Source: Desulfoferrobacter suflitae (GTDB lineage: Bacteria > Desulfobacterota > Syntrophobacteria > Syntrophobacterales > Syntrophobacteraceae). Taken from it: a DNA stretch of 64,000 nt. Location: assembly GCF_022603395.1 (NCBI RefSeq), contig NZ_JAIBKA010000001.1, forward strand, positions 186,001-250,000, written 5' to 3'. Of this stretch, positions 8,375-17,179 are shown one piece after another. Position numbers and translations under genes: made by a program. The notes under the pieces were generated by a model, which was given only the letters and a program-made list of their open reading frames with translations, was not told where the DNA came from and made no database searches. Position 1 is the first letter of the stretch; every line of letters starts with the position of its first letter.

Positions 8375-8815
8375 ATGAAAGACACCACAATTCCAGGAAA
8401 AATATTGGTATTGGCCACCGAAAGTTGTGCCTATCCAGGAGCGGATGCGGTCGGGCAGGCACACCTCAGCTATCCTGCCAACACTTATGTGCTGCGGGTG
8501 CCGTCTCCGGTGTTGTTTCCGGAAAAATTTTACCTGGACTGCTTTGACAAGGGAATATCGGCAATCATCATCATGTCCTGTGGAGTGGAGTGCCCTTATG
8601 AAGGCGCCTACGATGCCCTGGCGCAGCGCATAGATCGAGTCTACCAGCTCATGCGCCAGCGCGGTCTTGATGTGCGCCGCCTGCGTCTGACGGCAATCTG
8701 TACGGTATGCACTCGGGCATTTGTCAAGGAAGTCAACGCCATGAACGAGCTCATCAAGGAACTGGGACCTCCCGGAACGGAAATCGAGCTGCAGGATGTG
8801 GCTCAGAGCGCGTGA
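8375..8815 (+). CDS. MvhD/FlxD-type [2Fe-2S] electron-transfer subunit
   Basis: A 146-residue member of the MvhD family, which passes electrons to HdrA. Conserved Cys are in ATESCAYPGADAVG, IIIMSCGVECPYEGAYD and LTAICTVCTRAFVKEV, corresponding to the [2Fe-2S] ligands. The start is the ATG at 8375, 13 nt after the tusA stop; the frame is open further upstream inside tusA but without a better start. The usual CNWC motif has become ESCAYPG, so this is a divergent branch. It is followed by two HdrA-like genes, its expected electron acceptors. Confidence 0.88.
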   Translation: MKDTTIPGKILVLATESCAYPGADAVGQAHLSYPANTYVLRVPSPVLFPEKFYLDCFDKGISAIIIMSCGVECPYEGAYDALAQRIDRVYQLMRQRGLDVRRLRLTAICTVCTRAFVKEVNAMNELIKELGPPGTEIELQDVAQSA

Positions 8816-8894
8816 CCATGACGGGCATGTTTTACGTCGCTTTACCCGTTACATCCAAAAGCTCGCGACAATGCGGGAGCTCAGGAGGAAAACC

Positions 8895-10256
8895 ATGCGT
8901 TTGGAAGCAAAGATAGAAGTGGATGCTGTGGTGATTGGTGGTGGGATTGCCGGGCTGCAGACGGCTCTGGACCTTGCCGAGCAAGATTACCTGGTTGTGG
9001 TGGTGGAAAAAGACGCTTCGGTTGGTGGGAAAATGATACGTTTGTCCAAGGTCTTCCCGACCCTTGACTGCGCCAGCTGCATCACCACCCCCAAGATGGC
9101 CGCCGCCGCACATCATGAAAACATATCGATTCTGACCTACGGCGACCTCAAGAGCCTGGATCGCAGCTCGGATGGTCGCCTTGAGGCAGTAGTTGAAAAG
9201 AAGCCCCGTTTCGTTGACGAGGCCAAATGCATCGGTTGCCGCCAGTGCGAATATGATTGTCCGATTTTGGTTGCCGACGAAAACCAGGGAGGCTTTTCAG
9301 CGCGCAAGGCCATACACATTCCTTTTTCAAATGCGATTCCCCAGGTGGCCACCCTCGATGTGGACCACTGCATTCTCTGCGGAAGGTGTGAAAAGGTCTG
9401 TCCAACTCAGGCCGTCGATTATTTTCAGCAGCCGCAGACAATCAGAATTCATGCAGCGGCGGCTGTCATCGCCACAGGTTTCCAGATGACTTCGCTCCAC
9501 GACAAACCGCAGTATGGTTCGGGGGAGATCACGAATGTGATCGATGCACTCCAAATGGAGCGACTGCTTGCCCCGCACGGACCTTACAACCGCGTGCTTC
9601 GTCCGTCGGACGGCATGGAACCGGATTCCATCGCTTTTGTGCAGTGCGCCGGATCGCGCGACCGCAGCATGGGAGTGCCGTATTGCTCAAGAGTCTGCTG
9701 CATGTATGCCATAAAGCAGGCCATGCTCTTGTCGGGGGCTCTGCCCCTTGCCGATATCACCATTTATTACATGGACATCCGAGCATTTGGCAAAAACTAC
9801 GAACAATTTTTCCAGAATGCTCAGGCGATGGGCATACAGTTTGTCAAGGCCAAGGTGGCCTCTCTCGCCGCAGCAGAAAACGGTGCAGTGGAGGTTTGTT
9901 ATGAAGACCAGGTGAATGGTGGCGTAACCCGCACCAGCCACGATTTGGTAGTGCTCTCCCTAGGCAAGATCGCCGCATGGAACCCCTTTGGAACTTGTCC
10001 GGTGGAAGTCGCTGAGGATGGCTTCATTCGCTCGGTTTCGCCTCGCCTGGCTGCGACCTTGACCAGCATGGAAGGGGTCTTTGCGGCCGGGGCAGCGGCG
10101 GGTCCGAAGGACATTGTCGACGCCATCGCGGAAGCCGGCGCAGCGGCCATGAAAGCGGCAAGCTATCTGAGCGCATGCCACAGACCAAAACAGGCGCGAT
10201 CCGGGGTATCCATCAATGTTAAACCGCAACCCTCCAGGGCTGTGGCGATGGGCTAA
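8895..10256 (+). CDS. HdrA-like (QmoA-type) FAD iron-sulfur protein with two [4Fe-4S] clusters
   Basis: A 453-residue flavoprotein. The FAD-binding GGGIAG is at 15-20. The HdrA signature FPTLDCASCITTPKM (Cys59, Cys62) lies next to the flavin. Two [4Fe-4S] motifs are at C112/115/118/122 and C159/162/165/169. The second half has AGSRD...YCSRVCCMYA, typical of HdrA/QmoA. It lacks the N-terminal HdrA domain carried by the next gene. The start at 8895 has AGGAGG 7 nt upstream. The family transfers or bifurcates electrons between ferredoxin-like donors and disulfide or quinone acceptors. Partners here are the MvhD-like protein, the second HdrA and HdrBC. Confidence 0.9.
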   Translation: MRLEAKIEVDAVVIGGGIAGLQTALDLAEQDYLVVVVEKDASVGGKMIRLSKVFPTLDCASCITTPKMAAAAHHENISILTYGDLKSLDRSSDGRLEAVVEKKPRFVDEAKCIGCRQCEYDCPILVADENQGGFSARKAIHIPFSNAIPQVATLDVDHCILCGRCEKVCPTQAVDYFQQPQTIRIHAAAAVIATGFQMTSLHDKPQYGSGEITNVIDALQMERLLAPHGPYNRVLRPSDGMEPDSIAFVQCAGSRDRSMGVPYCSRVCCMYAIKQAMLLSGALPLADITIYYMDIRAFGKNYEQFFQNAQAMGIQFVKAKVASLAAAENGAVEVCYEDQVNGGVTRTSHDLVVLSLGKIAAWNPFGTCPVEVAEDGFIRSVSPRLAATLTSMEGVFAAGAAAGPKDIVDAIAEAGAAAMKAASYLSACHRPKQARSGVSINVKPQPSRAVAMG

Positions 10257-10292
10257 CCTCAATTTCAGGCGCACCGGCGGGGAGGAACAGAG

Positions 10293-12224
10293 ATGAGAGA
10301 GGTACAGATAGATTCTGCTCAACAAGCGCAGGCGGAAGAAAAAAGAGTCGGCGTATACATTTGTCACTGCGGTGGCAACATTTCAGACCACGTCGACGTA
10401 GAGGCCCTCTGTGCAAGGGCTGGGCAGGCGCCCGGGGTGGCTGTGGCGCGTACCCACATGTTTATGTGCTCCGATCCGGGACAGGAAATGATCATCAAGG
10501 ATTTGCAGGAGGGCAAGGTCAACCGCGTGGTCGTAGCCTCATGCGCCCCCAGTCTGCACGAATCCACCTTTCGTGGCACCCTGCAAAGGGCCGGCTTCAA
10601 TCCTTACCTGTACGAGCACGCTAATATCCGGGAACAGGTGAGCTGGGTGCATCACGGTCGGCCGGCCACGGAAAAAGCAACCGCTCTGGTGGCGGCGGCA
10701 GCAGCGAAAGCCGCACGGCTTGAGCCGTTGGAGCCAATACGGATGGACGTAATTCGGCATGCAACAGTGATCGGAGCGGGTGTTGCCGGTCTGCAGGCGG
10801 CACTGGATCTGGCCAGTCGCGGTATTCCCGTTGCCCTGATTGAGAAGAGTCCTTTTCTGGGCGGCCATGTGGCCAAGCTGGACAACATCGCACCATCCAA
10901 TGAAAAAGCATCAGAGCTGCTCACCCGATTGACTCGACAAGTACTCGATCAGCCTGCCATCACTGTTCATACCTGCACTCGAGTGGTTGGCTTTGCAGGC
11001 TGCGTCGGCAACTTCACACTCAGGATAAAGGTTGATGGGGAACAAGGTCAAGACGAGGGCAAGAAGCTCCATTCAATGCCAACTAAAACTCCCAGACGAG
11101 GGGTTTTTCTCCCGCAATATGGGGTAGTGACCGGGTCCTGCCCGGAAAACCCGGCAGAAGATTCTATTGAAACCGGTGCCGTCATCTTGGCAACGGGCTT
11201 CAAGCCTTACCAGCCCATGTTCGGTGAATACGGCTACGGGCGGCACCCTCAGGTAGTTACGCTGCCCGAGGCCATTCAAGCCTTGGCCGGAGAGAATGGA
11301 TCCCATCCCGTTTGGCACTGGCATGGCCGTCCCATCCGCAATCTGGCCATCATTCACTGTGTGGGAAGCCGCCAGATTCCTGGTGTGCATGAAGCCGCCG
11401 AGGGTGCCGCCCTCAATGAGTATTGTTCGCGAACCTGCTGCTCGGCGAGTCTCGGCTTCGCCAATCAAGTTCGAGAAAACTATCCGGTGACACGCGTATT
11501 TGAGTTTTACCGCGACATTCGTACCTACGGACGAGGTCAAGAGGAGCTCTATCAGCGTGCATCCAAAAACCGAGTCCTATTTTTCCGCTTTGAAGCACAA
11601 GAACCGCCGCGGATTGAATCCAACGGCACGGGCAGCGAAAGCCCTCTGCAAATCACTGTAAAAGACACACTGACCTTCGGAGAAGAAGTCCAGGTTGCTG
11701 CAGATCTGGTTGTGCTGGCGGTCGGGATGAAACCGAACGGCATTGACGATCTGGTGGAGATGATGAAACTGCCGGTCGGATCTGACGGATTTCTGCTGGA
11801 GGTTCATCCCAAACTGCGTCCGGTGGAGCTGCCAAACTCCGGTCTGCTCCTTGCCGGAACCTGTCAGGCACCAATGGACATAGGGGAAGCGACCAATGCA
11901 GCTTCGGCGGCGGCAGTGAAAGCGTCCGGATTGCTCGCCAGAGGATTCGTTGAACTCGATCCGTTCGTGGCGGAGGTGAACCTGGAGCAATGCACCGGCA
12001 CCGGCGCCTGCGTGGTAGCCTGCCCGCGCGACGGCGCATTGCAGCTGGCGGAGGTTGCAGTGAACGGGAAACCGTTCAAAAAAGCCCAGGTCTCCCCGGC
12101 ATTCTGCCTGGGCTGTGGCGCCTGTGTTGCAGTGTGCCCGACAAATGCGATCAACATCAAAGGGTGGACCCTCAAACAATATGAAGCAATGGTGGATGCC
12201 ATTGTCGCCGACTTGGCTGCATGA
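10293..12224 (+). CDS. hdrA: HdrA-type FAD iron-sulfur protein
   Basis: A 643-residue HdrA. The N-terminal domain has VYICHCGGNI (Cys24, 26), HMFMCSDPGQ (Cys59) and VASCAPSLHE (Cys84); the FAD site GAGVAG is at 161-166, and YCSRTCCSASL lies in the middle. Near the C-terminus are two ferredoxin motifs: CTGTGACVVACP, where the second Cys is Thr, and an intact CLGCGACVAVCP. The FPTLDCAAC signature of normal HdrA is replaced by KLDNIAPSNEKASELL, so the flavin-adjacent cluster is probably absent. The 453-residue protein before it has that signature but lacks this N-terminal domain, so the two may form a complementary pair. Confidence 0.92.
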   Translation: MREVQIDSAQQAQAEEKRVGVYICHCGGNISDHVDVEALCARAGQAPGVAVARTHMFMCSDPGQEMIIKDLQEGKVNRVVVASCAPSLHESTFRGTLQRAGFNPYLYEHANIREQVSWVHHGRPATEKATALVAAAAAKAARLEPLEPIRMDVIRHATVIGAGVAGLQAALDLASRGIPVALIEKSPFLGGHVAKLDNIAPSNEKASELLTRLTRQVLDQPAITVHTCTRVVGFAGCVGNFTLRIKVDGEQGQDEGKKLHSMPTKTPRRGVFLPQYGVVTGSCPENPAEDSIETGAVILATGFKPYQPMFGEYGYGRHPQVVTLPEAIQALAGENGSHPVWHWHGRPIRNLAIIHCVGSRQIPGVHEAAEGAALNEYCSRTCCSASLGFANQVRENYPVTRVFEFYRDIRTYGRGQEELYQRASKNRVLFFRFEAQEPPRIESNGTGSESPLQITVKDTLTFGEEVQVAADLVVLAVGMKPNGIDDLVEMMKLPVGSDGFLLEVHPKLRPVELPNSGLLLAGTCQAPMDIGEATNAASAAAVKASGLLARGFVELDPFVAEVNLEQCTGTGACVVACPRDGALQLAEVAVNGKPFKKAQVSPAFCLGCGACVAVCPTNAINIKGWTLKQYEAMVDAIVADLAA

Positions 12225-12243
12225 ACTGCGAGGAGATTAACCC

Positions 12244-12540
12244 ATGAGTTCAGCATCACTCAAGAAATTGGAAATCAAGACGGGGCTCAAGCAACTTCGA
12301 GAGCTGCGAAAAGAGACAATCACTGCTGCCACAACCAGAATGAAGGAGCAGAAGCAAATCATCAAAGCCATCAAAAACCAGCTTCAGCAGCCCACAACCG
12401 TTCCTGCAATTGCCGAAGCTGCGGGCATCCCGCCTCACATGGTGCTGTGGTATGTGGCGGCCTTGAAAAAGTACGGGGAGGTCAAAGAAGTCGATAAGGA
12501 CGGATGCTATTTCCGCTACTGCAGCATCGAAGCCTCCTGA
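12244..12540 (+). CDS. Small winged-helix-like protein within the hdr operon
   Basis: Ninety-eight residues. The N-terminal half is a basic helix (LKKLEIKTGLKQLRELRKETITAATTR, then KQIIKAIKNQLQ). The C-terminal half reads as a helix-turn-helix/winged-helix unit (TTVPAIAEAAGIPPHMVLWYVAALKKYGEVKEVDKDGCYFRY). It lies 19 nt after hdrA. It may be a local DNA-binding regulator or a structural adaptor; genes of this size occur in hdr-like operons, but I cannot name a family. Confidence 0.75.
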   Translation: MSSASLKKLEIKTGLKQLRELRKETITAATTRMKEQKQIIKAIKNQLQQPTTVPAIAEAAGIPPHMVLWYVAALKKYGEVKEVDKDGCYFRYCSIEAS

Positions 12541-12657
12541 ACTTGGAAGCTTGCTGCCGGACGCACTTGCTACCATCCCGGCTTTGCATCATGCCGATGC
12601 AATACCGCCAGGCAGCCGGAACTTCAGAAGTTTTTATTCTGCCAAAGGAGAATTGCC

Positions 12658-12969
12658 ATGATGGCCGTCACACCGGAATTTTTTGAACAGTTGGAACGTT
12701 TCGGGGTCGCAAAGACCTTCGAGTGCTTCAATTGCGGGACCTGCGCGGCAATCTGCCCACTCGTCTATGAGCATTTCCCGCGCAAATTGATCCGTTACGC
12801 TCAACTGGGAGCGCTCGACCGCATCCTGGAAAATCCCAAGGAACTGTGGCGCTGCCTGCATTGCGGACTGTGCACGCAAACTTGTCCGCGTGAAGCCAAC
12901 CCGGGGGAATTGATTCTGGGCTTGCGTCGATTCGTCGTCGATCGCTGGAGGAGGTCGCAACATGTTTAA
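12658..12969 (+). CDS. hdrC: HdrC-like two-[4Fe-4S] protein
   Basis: A 103-residue HdrC-type subunit with CFNCGTCAAICP and CLHCGLCTQTCP, each followed by the helical spacer expected in HdrC. It relays electrons from HdrA to the CCG-domain subunit. AAAGGAG precedes two consecutive ATG codons (12658, 12661); the first is used here. Its 3' end overlaps the next gene by 8 nt, showing translational coupling with the HdrB-like subunit. Confidence 0.92.
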   Translation: MMAVTPEFFEQLERFGVAKTFECFNCGTCAAICPLVYEHFPRKLIRYAQLGALDRILENPKELWRCLHCGLCTQTCPREANPGELILGLRRFVVDRWRRSQHV

Positions 12970-13888
12970 TCCGCGCGACATCATTGAGCTCATTGCGCAT
13001 AATGTCAAAAAATCGAGAAACCCTTTCGGAGTGCCACGGATGATCCTCAATCGCTGGTGGTGGCGAACTCCCCTCGAAAAGAAAGGGGACTCAATACTGT
13101 TTACCGGTTTGATGTATCAATCATTGCCGATCATTGCCAAGACCACCGACCAGCTTGCCGCCTTTGAGGACAGCCCCCGGGCCAGATATATTCGTCTCGC
13201 CCGCTACATGCCGGGCGCGCTGGCAGGCTTGGGAGCAGCGTTGTTGACGGGAAGAAAAGAACGGCGCCAATCGGATCAAATTTTGAAGAATATCGCCACA
13301 CTTTTGCAAAAATCAGGGGTTCGCTTCGCTTATCGACCCGACCTCGACCACTACAGCGGCATTCTGCTTTATGACCTGGGCGATCAGGAAACCTTCGTCG
13401 AACATGCCCGCTATGTGGCGGGACAACTGAAACATGCCGGCATACGCCGCCTGATCACCGTGGATCCGCACACCACTTACGCTCTGCGCGAGCTCTACCC
13501 CAAAGTCACGGGGCATCGATTCGAAGTCAGAGCCTATTTCGAGTTGCTCAACGCCACGGGCGGCAATGGTCAGCGCAAGGTGGCCCTGCACGATCCCTGT
13601 TTTTATGGGAGATATTTGGAGCTTTCAGATATTCCCAACCGTCTGCTCAACGGTTTCAACATCGAATGCGTCCCGGTGAAAAATTCGGCAAACTTCACCC
13701 ATTGCTGCGGCGGGCCTGCCGAAAGCATTTCTCCCAAATTATCCCACGCAGTGGTCATGCGTCGCTTTAAGGAGCTTCAGGCCACGGGCGCGCCAATTGT
13801 TGCCATGTGTCCCATATGCCTGGGCAACCTGAAAAAGGTGGGAGCCGATGTGGAAGATCTTTCGATGATCCTGGCGCGGTGCGCTTGA
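12962..13888 (+). CDS. hdrB: HdrB/DsrK-like CCG-domain protein
   Basis: A 308-residue protein with one clear CCG domain: HDPCFYGRY, then FTHCCGGPAES and later MCPICLGNLKK. In HdrB and DsrK this domain holds the noncubane [4Fe-4S] cluster that reduces disulfides. The N-terminal 180 residues lack a second canonical CCG motif, unlike classical HdrB with two, so this resembles the single-CCG DsrK/HdrD type without its ferredoxin part, which is supplied by the preceding HdrC. The acceptor could be a DsrC or TusA/DsrE-bound disulfide or persulfide. Confidence 0.88.
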   Translation: MFNPRDIIELIAHNVKKSRNPFGVPRMILNRWWWRTPLEKKGDSILFTGLMYQSLPIIAKTTDQLAAFEDSPRARYIRLARYMPGALAGLGAALLTGRKERRQSDQILKNIATLLQKSGVRFAYRPDLDHYSGILLYDLGDQETFVEHARYVAGQLKHAGIRRLITVDPHTTYALRELYPKVTGHRFEVRAYFELLNATGGNGQRKVALHDPCFYGRYLELSDIPNRLLNGFNIECVPVKNSANFTHCCGGPAESISPKLSHAVVMRRFKELQATGAPIVAMCPICLGNLKKVGADVEDLSMILARCA

Positions 13889-13958
13889 GATGATTTCGGA
13901 TACGCCGATCAGTTGGACTGTGAATCATTCAACATCGAAAGTATGAAAGGAGATTCCA

Positions 13959-14327
13959 ATGGCGAAAAAGGAGAAGATCATTTACATCCTAACCCATGGC
14001 GCAGACGATCCGGAGCGGGCAACCCTGCCGTTTGTGCTGGCCAATGCAGCCCAGGCGATGGATGTCGAGGCGGTGATGGTGTTGCAGGCCGCCGCAGTGT
14101 TCTTGGCTACTTCAGGCTGCCTCAGCCACGTTTTCGCGGCAGGGCTGCCCCCCCTCAAACAACTGGTGGATAATTTCATCGAAGAAGGCGGAAAGATTCT
14201 AGTCTGTACTCCCTGCATTAAAGAACGTCATATCGAAGAATCGGAGCTCATTCCAGGGATGATCCCGACTGCGGCAGGAGCGCTGGTACTAGAAATCCTG
14301 TCGGCCAATTCGACACTAGTCTACTAG
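13959..14327 (+). CDS. DsrE-family protein, CxxC form
   Basis: A 122-residue DsrE-fold protein with KILVCTPCIKERHI, giving a CxxC active site near residues 83-86. It is the cysteine paralogue of the UGA-containing gene at 6702-7058 and aligns with it through CxxC/U and on to ELIPG/EMIPG. The gene has AAAGGAG before its ATG. It lies between hdrB and the sigma-54 regulator and is probably the last structural gene of the operon. The family carries sulfur or reduces disulfides on cytoplasmic carriers. Confidence 0.9.
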   Translation: MAKKEKIIYILTHGADDPERATLPFVLANAAQAMDVEAVMVLQAAAVFLATSGCLSHVFAAGLPPLKQLVDNFIEEGGKILVCTPCIKERHIEESELIPGMIPTAAGALVLEILSANSTLVY

Positions 14328-14433
14328 TTCCCACCAAGCGTGCGTTTCAATTCAGGGGGGAGTTTGCAGCAGTTGTTGTACTTGGTTGGGTTGCCAACCA
14401 CCGGCGCTTGAGATATTTTCAACAGGTGTTGCA

Positions 14434-15852
14434 ATGTTTAACAAAAAACTGCTGGACTCCCTCATGAACGAAAAATCCATTCATCGATATTGGAAGGAAA
14501 TCCTCAACACCATGAACGATGGGCTGGCTGTAATCGGCCCCGACGGCGCCATACTCATGGTCAATCAGGCCCTGGAGAGAATGACCGGCTACAGCCGGGA
14601 GGAATTGATCGGAAGCTCCTGTGCTCTTTTCAATTGCGACACCTGCGAAATTGCCCGCTCAACGGGTAAGGGCAAATGGTGCTCCCTGTTCGACCGGGGT
14701 TACCTCACCAACAAGCGATGTCTGTTGATGCGCAAAGACGGCAGCTACTTTGTCGCACTAAAAAATGCTTCGGTACTCAAGAACATCGACGGGCAGCTCA
14801 TTGGGGCCGTAGAGACACTCACCGACATCTCTGAGATAGACAAACGCGACCAGCAAATCGAGCAACTTTCTAAACTCCTCGTCAGTGAAAAGGGTTTCCA
14901 TGGCATCATCGGCGAGTCTCTGGCCATGCAGAGGGTATTTGAAATCATCGAAAAGGCGGCGCAAAGTGACGCCCCGGTGATTGTCTACGGCGAGAGCGGC
15001 ACCGGCAAGGAACTGGTAGCGCGCGCTATCCATCAGCTCGGACGCCGCAGGGAAGGCCCCTACATCCAGCTCAACTGTGCGGCCCTCAACGAATCCTTAC
15101 TGGAAAGCGAACTTTTCGGTCACGTGAAAGGGGCGTTCACCGGAGCCTATAATCATCGCGTGGGTCGCTTTGAAGCGGCCAACGGCGGTGATCTGTTCCT
15201 GGATGAAATCGGGGATGTGCCTCTGCCCATTCAGGTGAAATTGCTTCGGGTTTTGGAGAACAAACAGTTTGAACGTGTGGGGGATCATCGCTCCATCTCC
15301 GTGGATGTTCGCGTCATCACAGCCACCAATCGCGATTTGCAAAAACTGGTGACGGAGGGCAGGTATCGCGAAGACTTTTTCTTTCGAATCAATGTCATTC
15401 CTATCTATTTGCCGCCTTTGCGCGAGCGCATGGAAGACATTCCCCTATTGGTGGAATCCTTCATACGACAGCTTTCGACAAAAACCGGAAAGTCCATAAC
15501 CGGGATGAGCTCGGAGGCCATGACACAACTCATGAGCTATCAATGGCCGGGTAACGTACGCGAATTGAAAAGCGCTCTGGAATACGCTTTTGTGATCGCT
15601 GAACGGGGTCTCATTCAACCCGATCAACTGCCGGCAAGCATTTTTGAGAAGCAGGTGCCATGTGCGCCGGGGGGCGCGGGACACGATCCGGTCTCTTTTT
15701 CTCTGAATGAAAAATCAACACTCATTCAAGCTCTCCAGAAGACCAAAGGAAATCAAAGCGAAGCAGCCCGGCTCCTTGGAGTCAGCCGTGTGACTGTGTG
15801 GCATCGCATGAAACGCTATGGGGTCGATCTAAAAAAAATTGTCAGATCCTGA
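14434..15852 (+). CDS. Sigma-54-dependent enhancer-binding regulator with Cys-rich PAS domain
   Basis: A 472-residue activator. The PAS domain (about 20-135) has five Cys (63, 68, 71, 83, 96: SSCALFNCDTC, GKWCSLF, NKRC), suggesting redox, Fe-S or metal sensing. The AAA+ domain (about 155-385) has Walker A GESGTGKE, the sigma-54-contacting GAFTGA, and GGDLFLDEIGD. The C-terminal Fis-type helix-turn-helix is NQSEAARLLGVSRVTVWHRM. The start at 14434 (MFNKKLLDS) is preferred to 14386 because the extra 16 residues are not family-like. The natural targets are the two sigma-54 promoters at 7535 and 7986. It has no receiver domain, so it senses its signal directly. Confidence 0.94.
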   Translation: MFNKKLLDSLMNEKSIHRYWKEILNTMNDGLAVIGPDGAILMVNQALERMTGYSREELIGSSCALFNCDTCEIARSTGKGKWCSLFDRGYLTNKRCLLMRKDGSYFVALKNASVLKNIDGQLIGAVETLTDISEIDKRDQQIEQLSKLLVSEKGFHGIIGESLAMQRVFEIIEKAAQSDAPVIVYGESGTGKELVARAIHQLGRRREGPYIQLNCAALNESLLESELFGHVKGAFTGAYNHRVGRFEAANGGDLFLDEIGDVPLPIQVKLLRVLENKQFERVGDHRSISVDVRVITATNRDLQKLVTEGRYREDFFFRINVIPIYLPPLRERMEDIPLLVESFIRQLSTKTGKSITGMSSEAMTQLMSYQWPGNVRELKSALEYAFVIAERGLIQPDQLPASIFEKQVPCAPGGAGHDPVSFSLNEKSTLIQALQKTKGNQSEAARLLGVSRVTVWHRMKRYGVDLKKIVRS

Positions 15853-15921
15853 AGCTCGCCCGGGAGGCGCGCAACCCCGTAACGGCTGTATGTTTTGAAA
15901 GTCATGTCAATTTGCGTCACA

Positions 15922-16455
15922 CTATTTGGGTAACGTTAGCGAGCGCGGCGGAGTGTAATGAAAGCTCTTGCTGAAAGGGATGGCATCACCGGTGCTGGCG
16001 GAATGAGCCTGACCCGCATAGGCGAAAGTGAAGGCGCTTGCCCCTTGCGGAAGAGCTAATACTTTGCCAAAATTCAAGGCGCCCGATCGCGATGAGAAAT
16101 CGGTTTTCGTCAAGAGTTCCATCATATCGAGTCGCTTCCCTGCCCTGTCGAAGAGGACAATCCGCAGATTAAAGTAATCAACGGTGTTGAAGGTGTCCGA
16201 CACTTGAGCAGTGAAACCGACCTTTCCGGAAACTGTAAGCGTCCCAGCGCTCACACTAAACCGGTACTCAATCACAACGTCCTCTGTCTGCCGGCTGCCG
16301 GTCCCTTTACCGAGCGAAAGTTCAATAGGATCCACCTGCTGTGAGGCATGGGCGGCCCCGCCAGCCAAAGGAACGCCGACGATTAGCGAAACCAGAATTA
16401 GCATCAGCATCGACTGCAGTACACAGGTCCTGCACAAATCAAGCACCCTCGACAT
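15922..16455 (-). CDS. Exported protein of unknown function
   Basis: A 177-residue protein with a classical Sec signal: basic start, hydrophobic LMLILVSLIVGVPLAGG and cleavage near AHAS. The mature part is beta-rich (VVIEYRFSVSAGTLTVSGKVGF, FNLRIVLFDRAGKRLD) and contains no catalytic motif I recognise. The start at 16455 has GGGAGGGG at good distance; an ATG 30 nt upstream is less favoured. It stands alone, convergent with the sigma-54 regulator. Confidence 0.75.
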   Translation of the reverse strand: MSRVLDLCRTCVLQSMLMLILVSLIVGVPLAGGAAHASQQVDPIELSLGKGTGSRQTEDVVIEYRFSVSAGTLTVSGKVGFTAQVSDTFNTVDYFNLRIVLFDRAGKRLDMMELLTKTDFSSRSGALNFGKVLALPQGASAFTFAYAGQAHSASTGDAIPFSKSFHYTPPRSLTLPK

Positions 16456-16567
16456 CGCTTTGCCCCTCCCTTCATGCCTGTCCACTCAAAGTCAGCTGGG
16501 CACTCGATCGCTACCCCGTTCGATGCTTTTTCCATGAACGGAGGAACGAGCGAGTAGATTTGTCATA

Positions 16568-17122
16568 ATGATGTATTTTGGTCACCATACCTGCTATACA
16601 AAAATCGTCAGAAAACAATTTCTTATCACCTTTTTATCACCTCACCTCAGTGGCGTCTTGATTGTTTTGACCTACCCCAAAAAATGGATACAGGAAGCAC
16701 GGGAAAAAGATGAAGAGGAATACGCCAGCGAAGACGAAGGCTTTGACTGGCGGCAGCGCATTCGAAGCTGTGAAGGCTGGCGGGTTGCACTCTTTGTCGC
16801 TGTCGTCATGTATGTGAGCATTGTCGCCACTGCCGTCATGCTGAACTTTTCCTTTGCGCTGCTGGGCGTATTGCCCGAAAGCTCCCGTCAAGTCAAGGAG
16901 ATCACCCAATTTCAGATCGATTACACCTTTTGGATGAATCTGGCGGCGATTGCCGGCACCGGTGTTCTCTATTATCTTCACAGAAGCCATGTCGAGGCCC
17001 AAGGAGGCAGCATGGAGGGAATGGAAGACGGCAAGAAATTCGGCATAAAGCAGCTCGCCGTCGTTATAGCGATCCTTGCCCTGTGCCGCGGGCTGGCATC
17101 TTTTCTCCTGCAGCAAGTCTAG
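16568..17122 (+). CDS. Membrane protein, possibly remnant of a larger permease
   Basis: A 184-codon frame with three hydrophobic segments: VALFVAVVMYVSIVATAVML, FWMNLAAIAGTGVLYYL and LAVVIAILALCRGLASFLL. An acidic loop (EEYASEDEGFDW) precedes the first. The piece LIVLTYPKKWIQEAREKDEEE resembles the cytosolic loop after a transmembrane helix in COG0701-type permeases, and the 27 residues before it look non-coding. This may be the 3' part of a decayed permease gene, or a short membrane protein starting further in. No ribosome-binding site supports the first ATG. Confidence 0.5.
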   Translation: MMYFGHHTCYTKIVRKQFLITFLSPHLSGVLIVLTYPKKWIQEAREKDEEEYASEDEGFDWRQRIRSCEGWRVALFVAVVMYVSIVATAVMLNFSFALLGVLPESSRQVKEITQFQIDYTFWMNLAAIAGTGVLYYLHRSHVEAQGGSMEGMEDGKKFGIKQLAVVIAILALCRGLASFLLQQV

Positions 17123-17179
17123 CCCTGGTGATTGAACGGCTCCGCCTCCTTAGAAGCTGTCGCACAGTCGCACCCGGTA

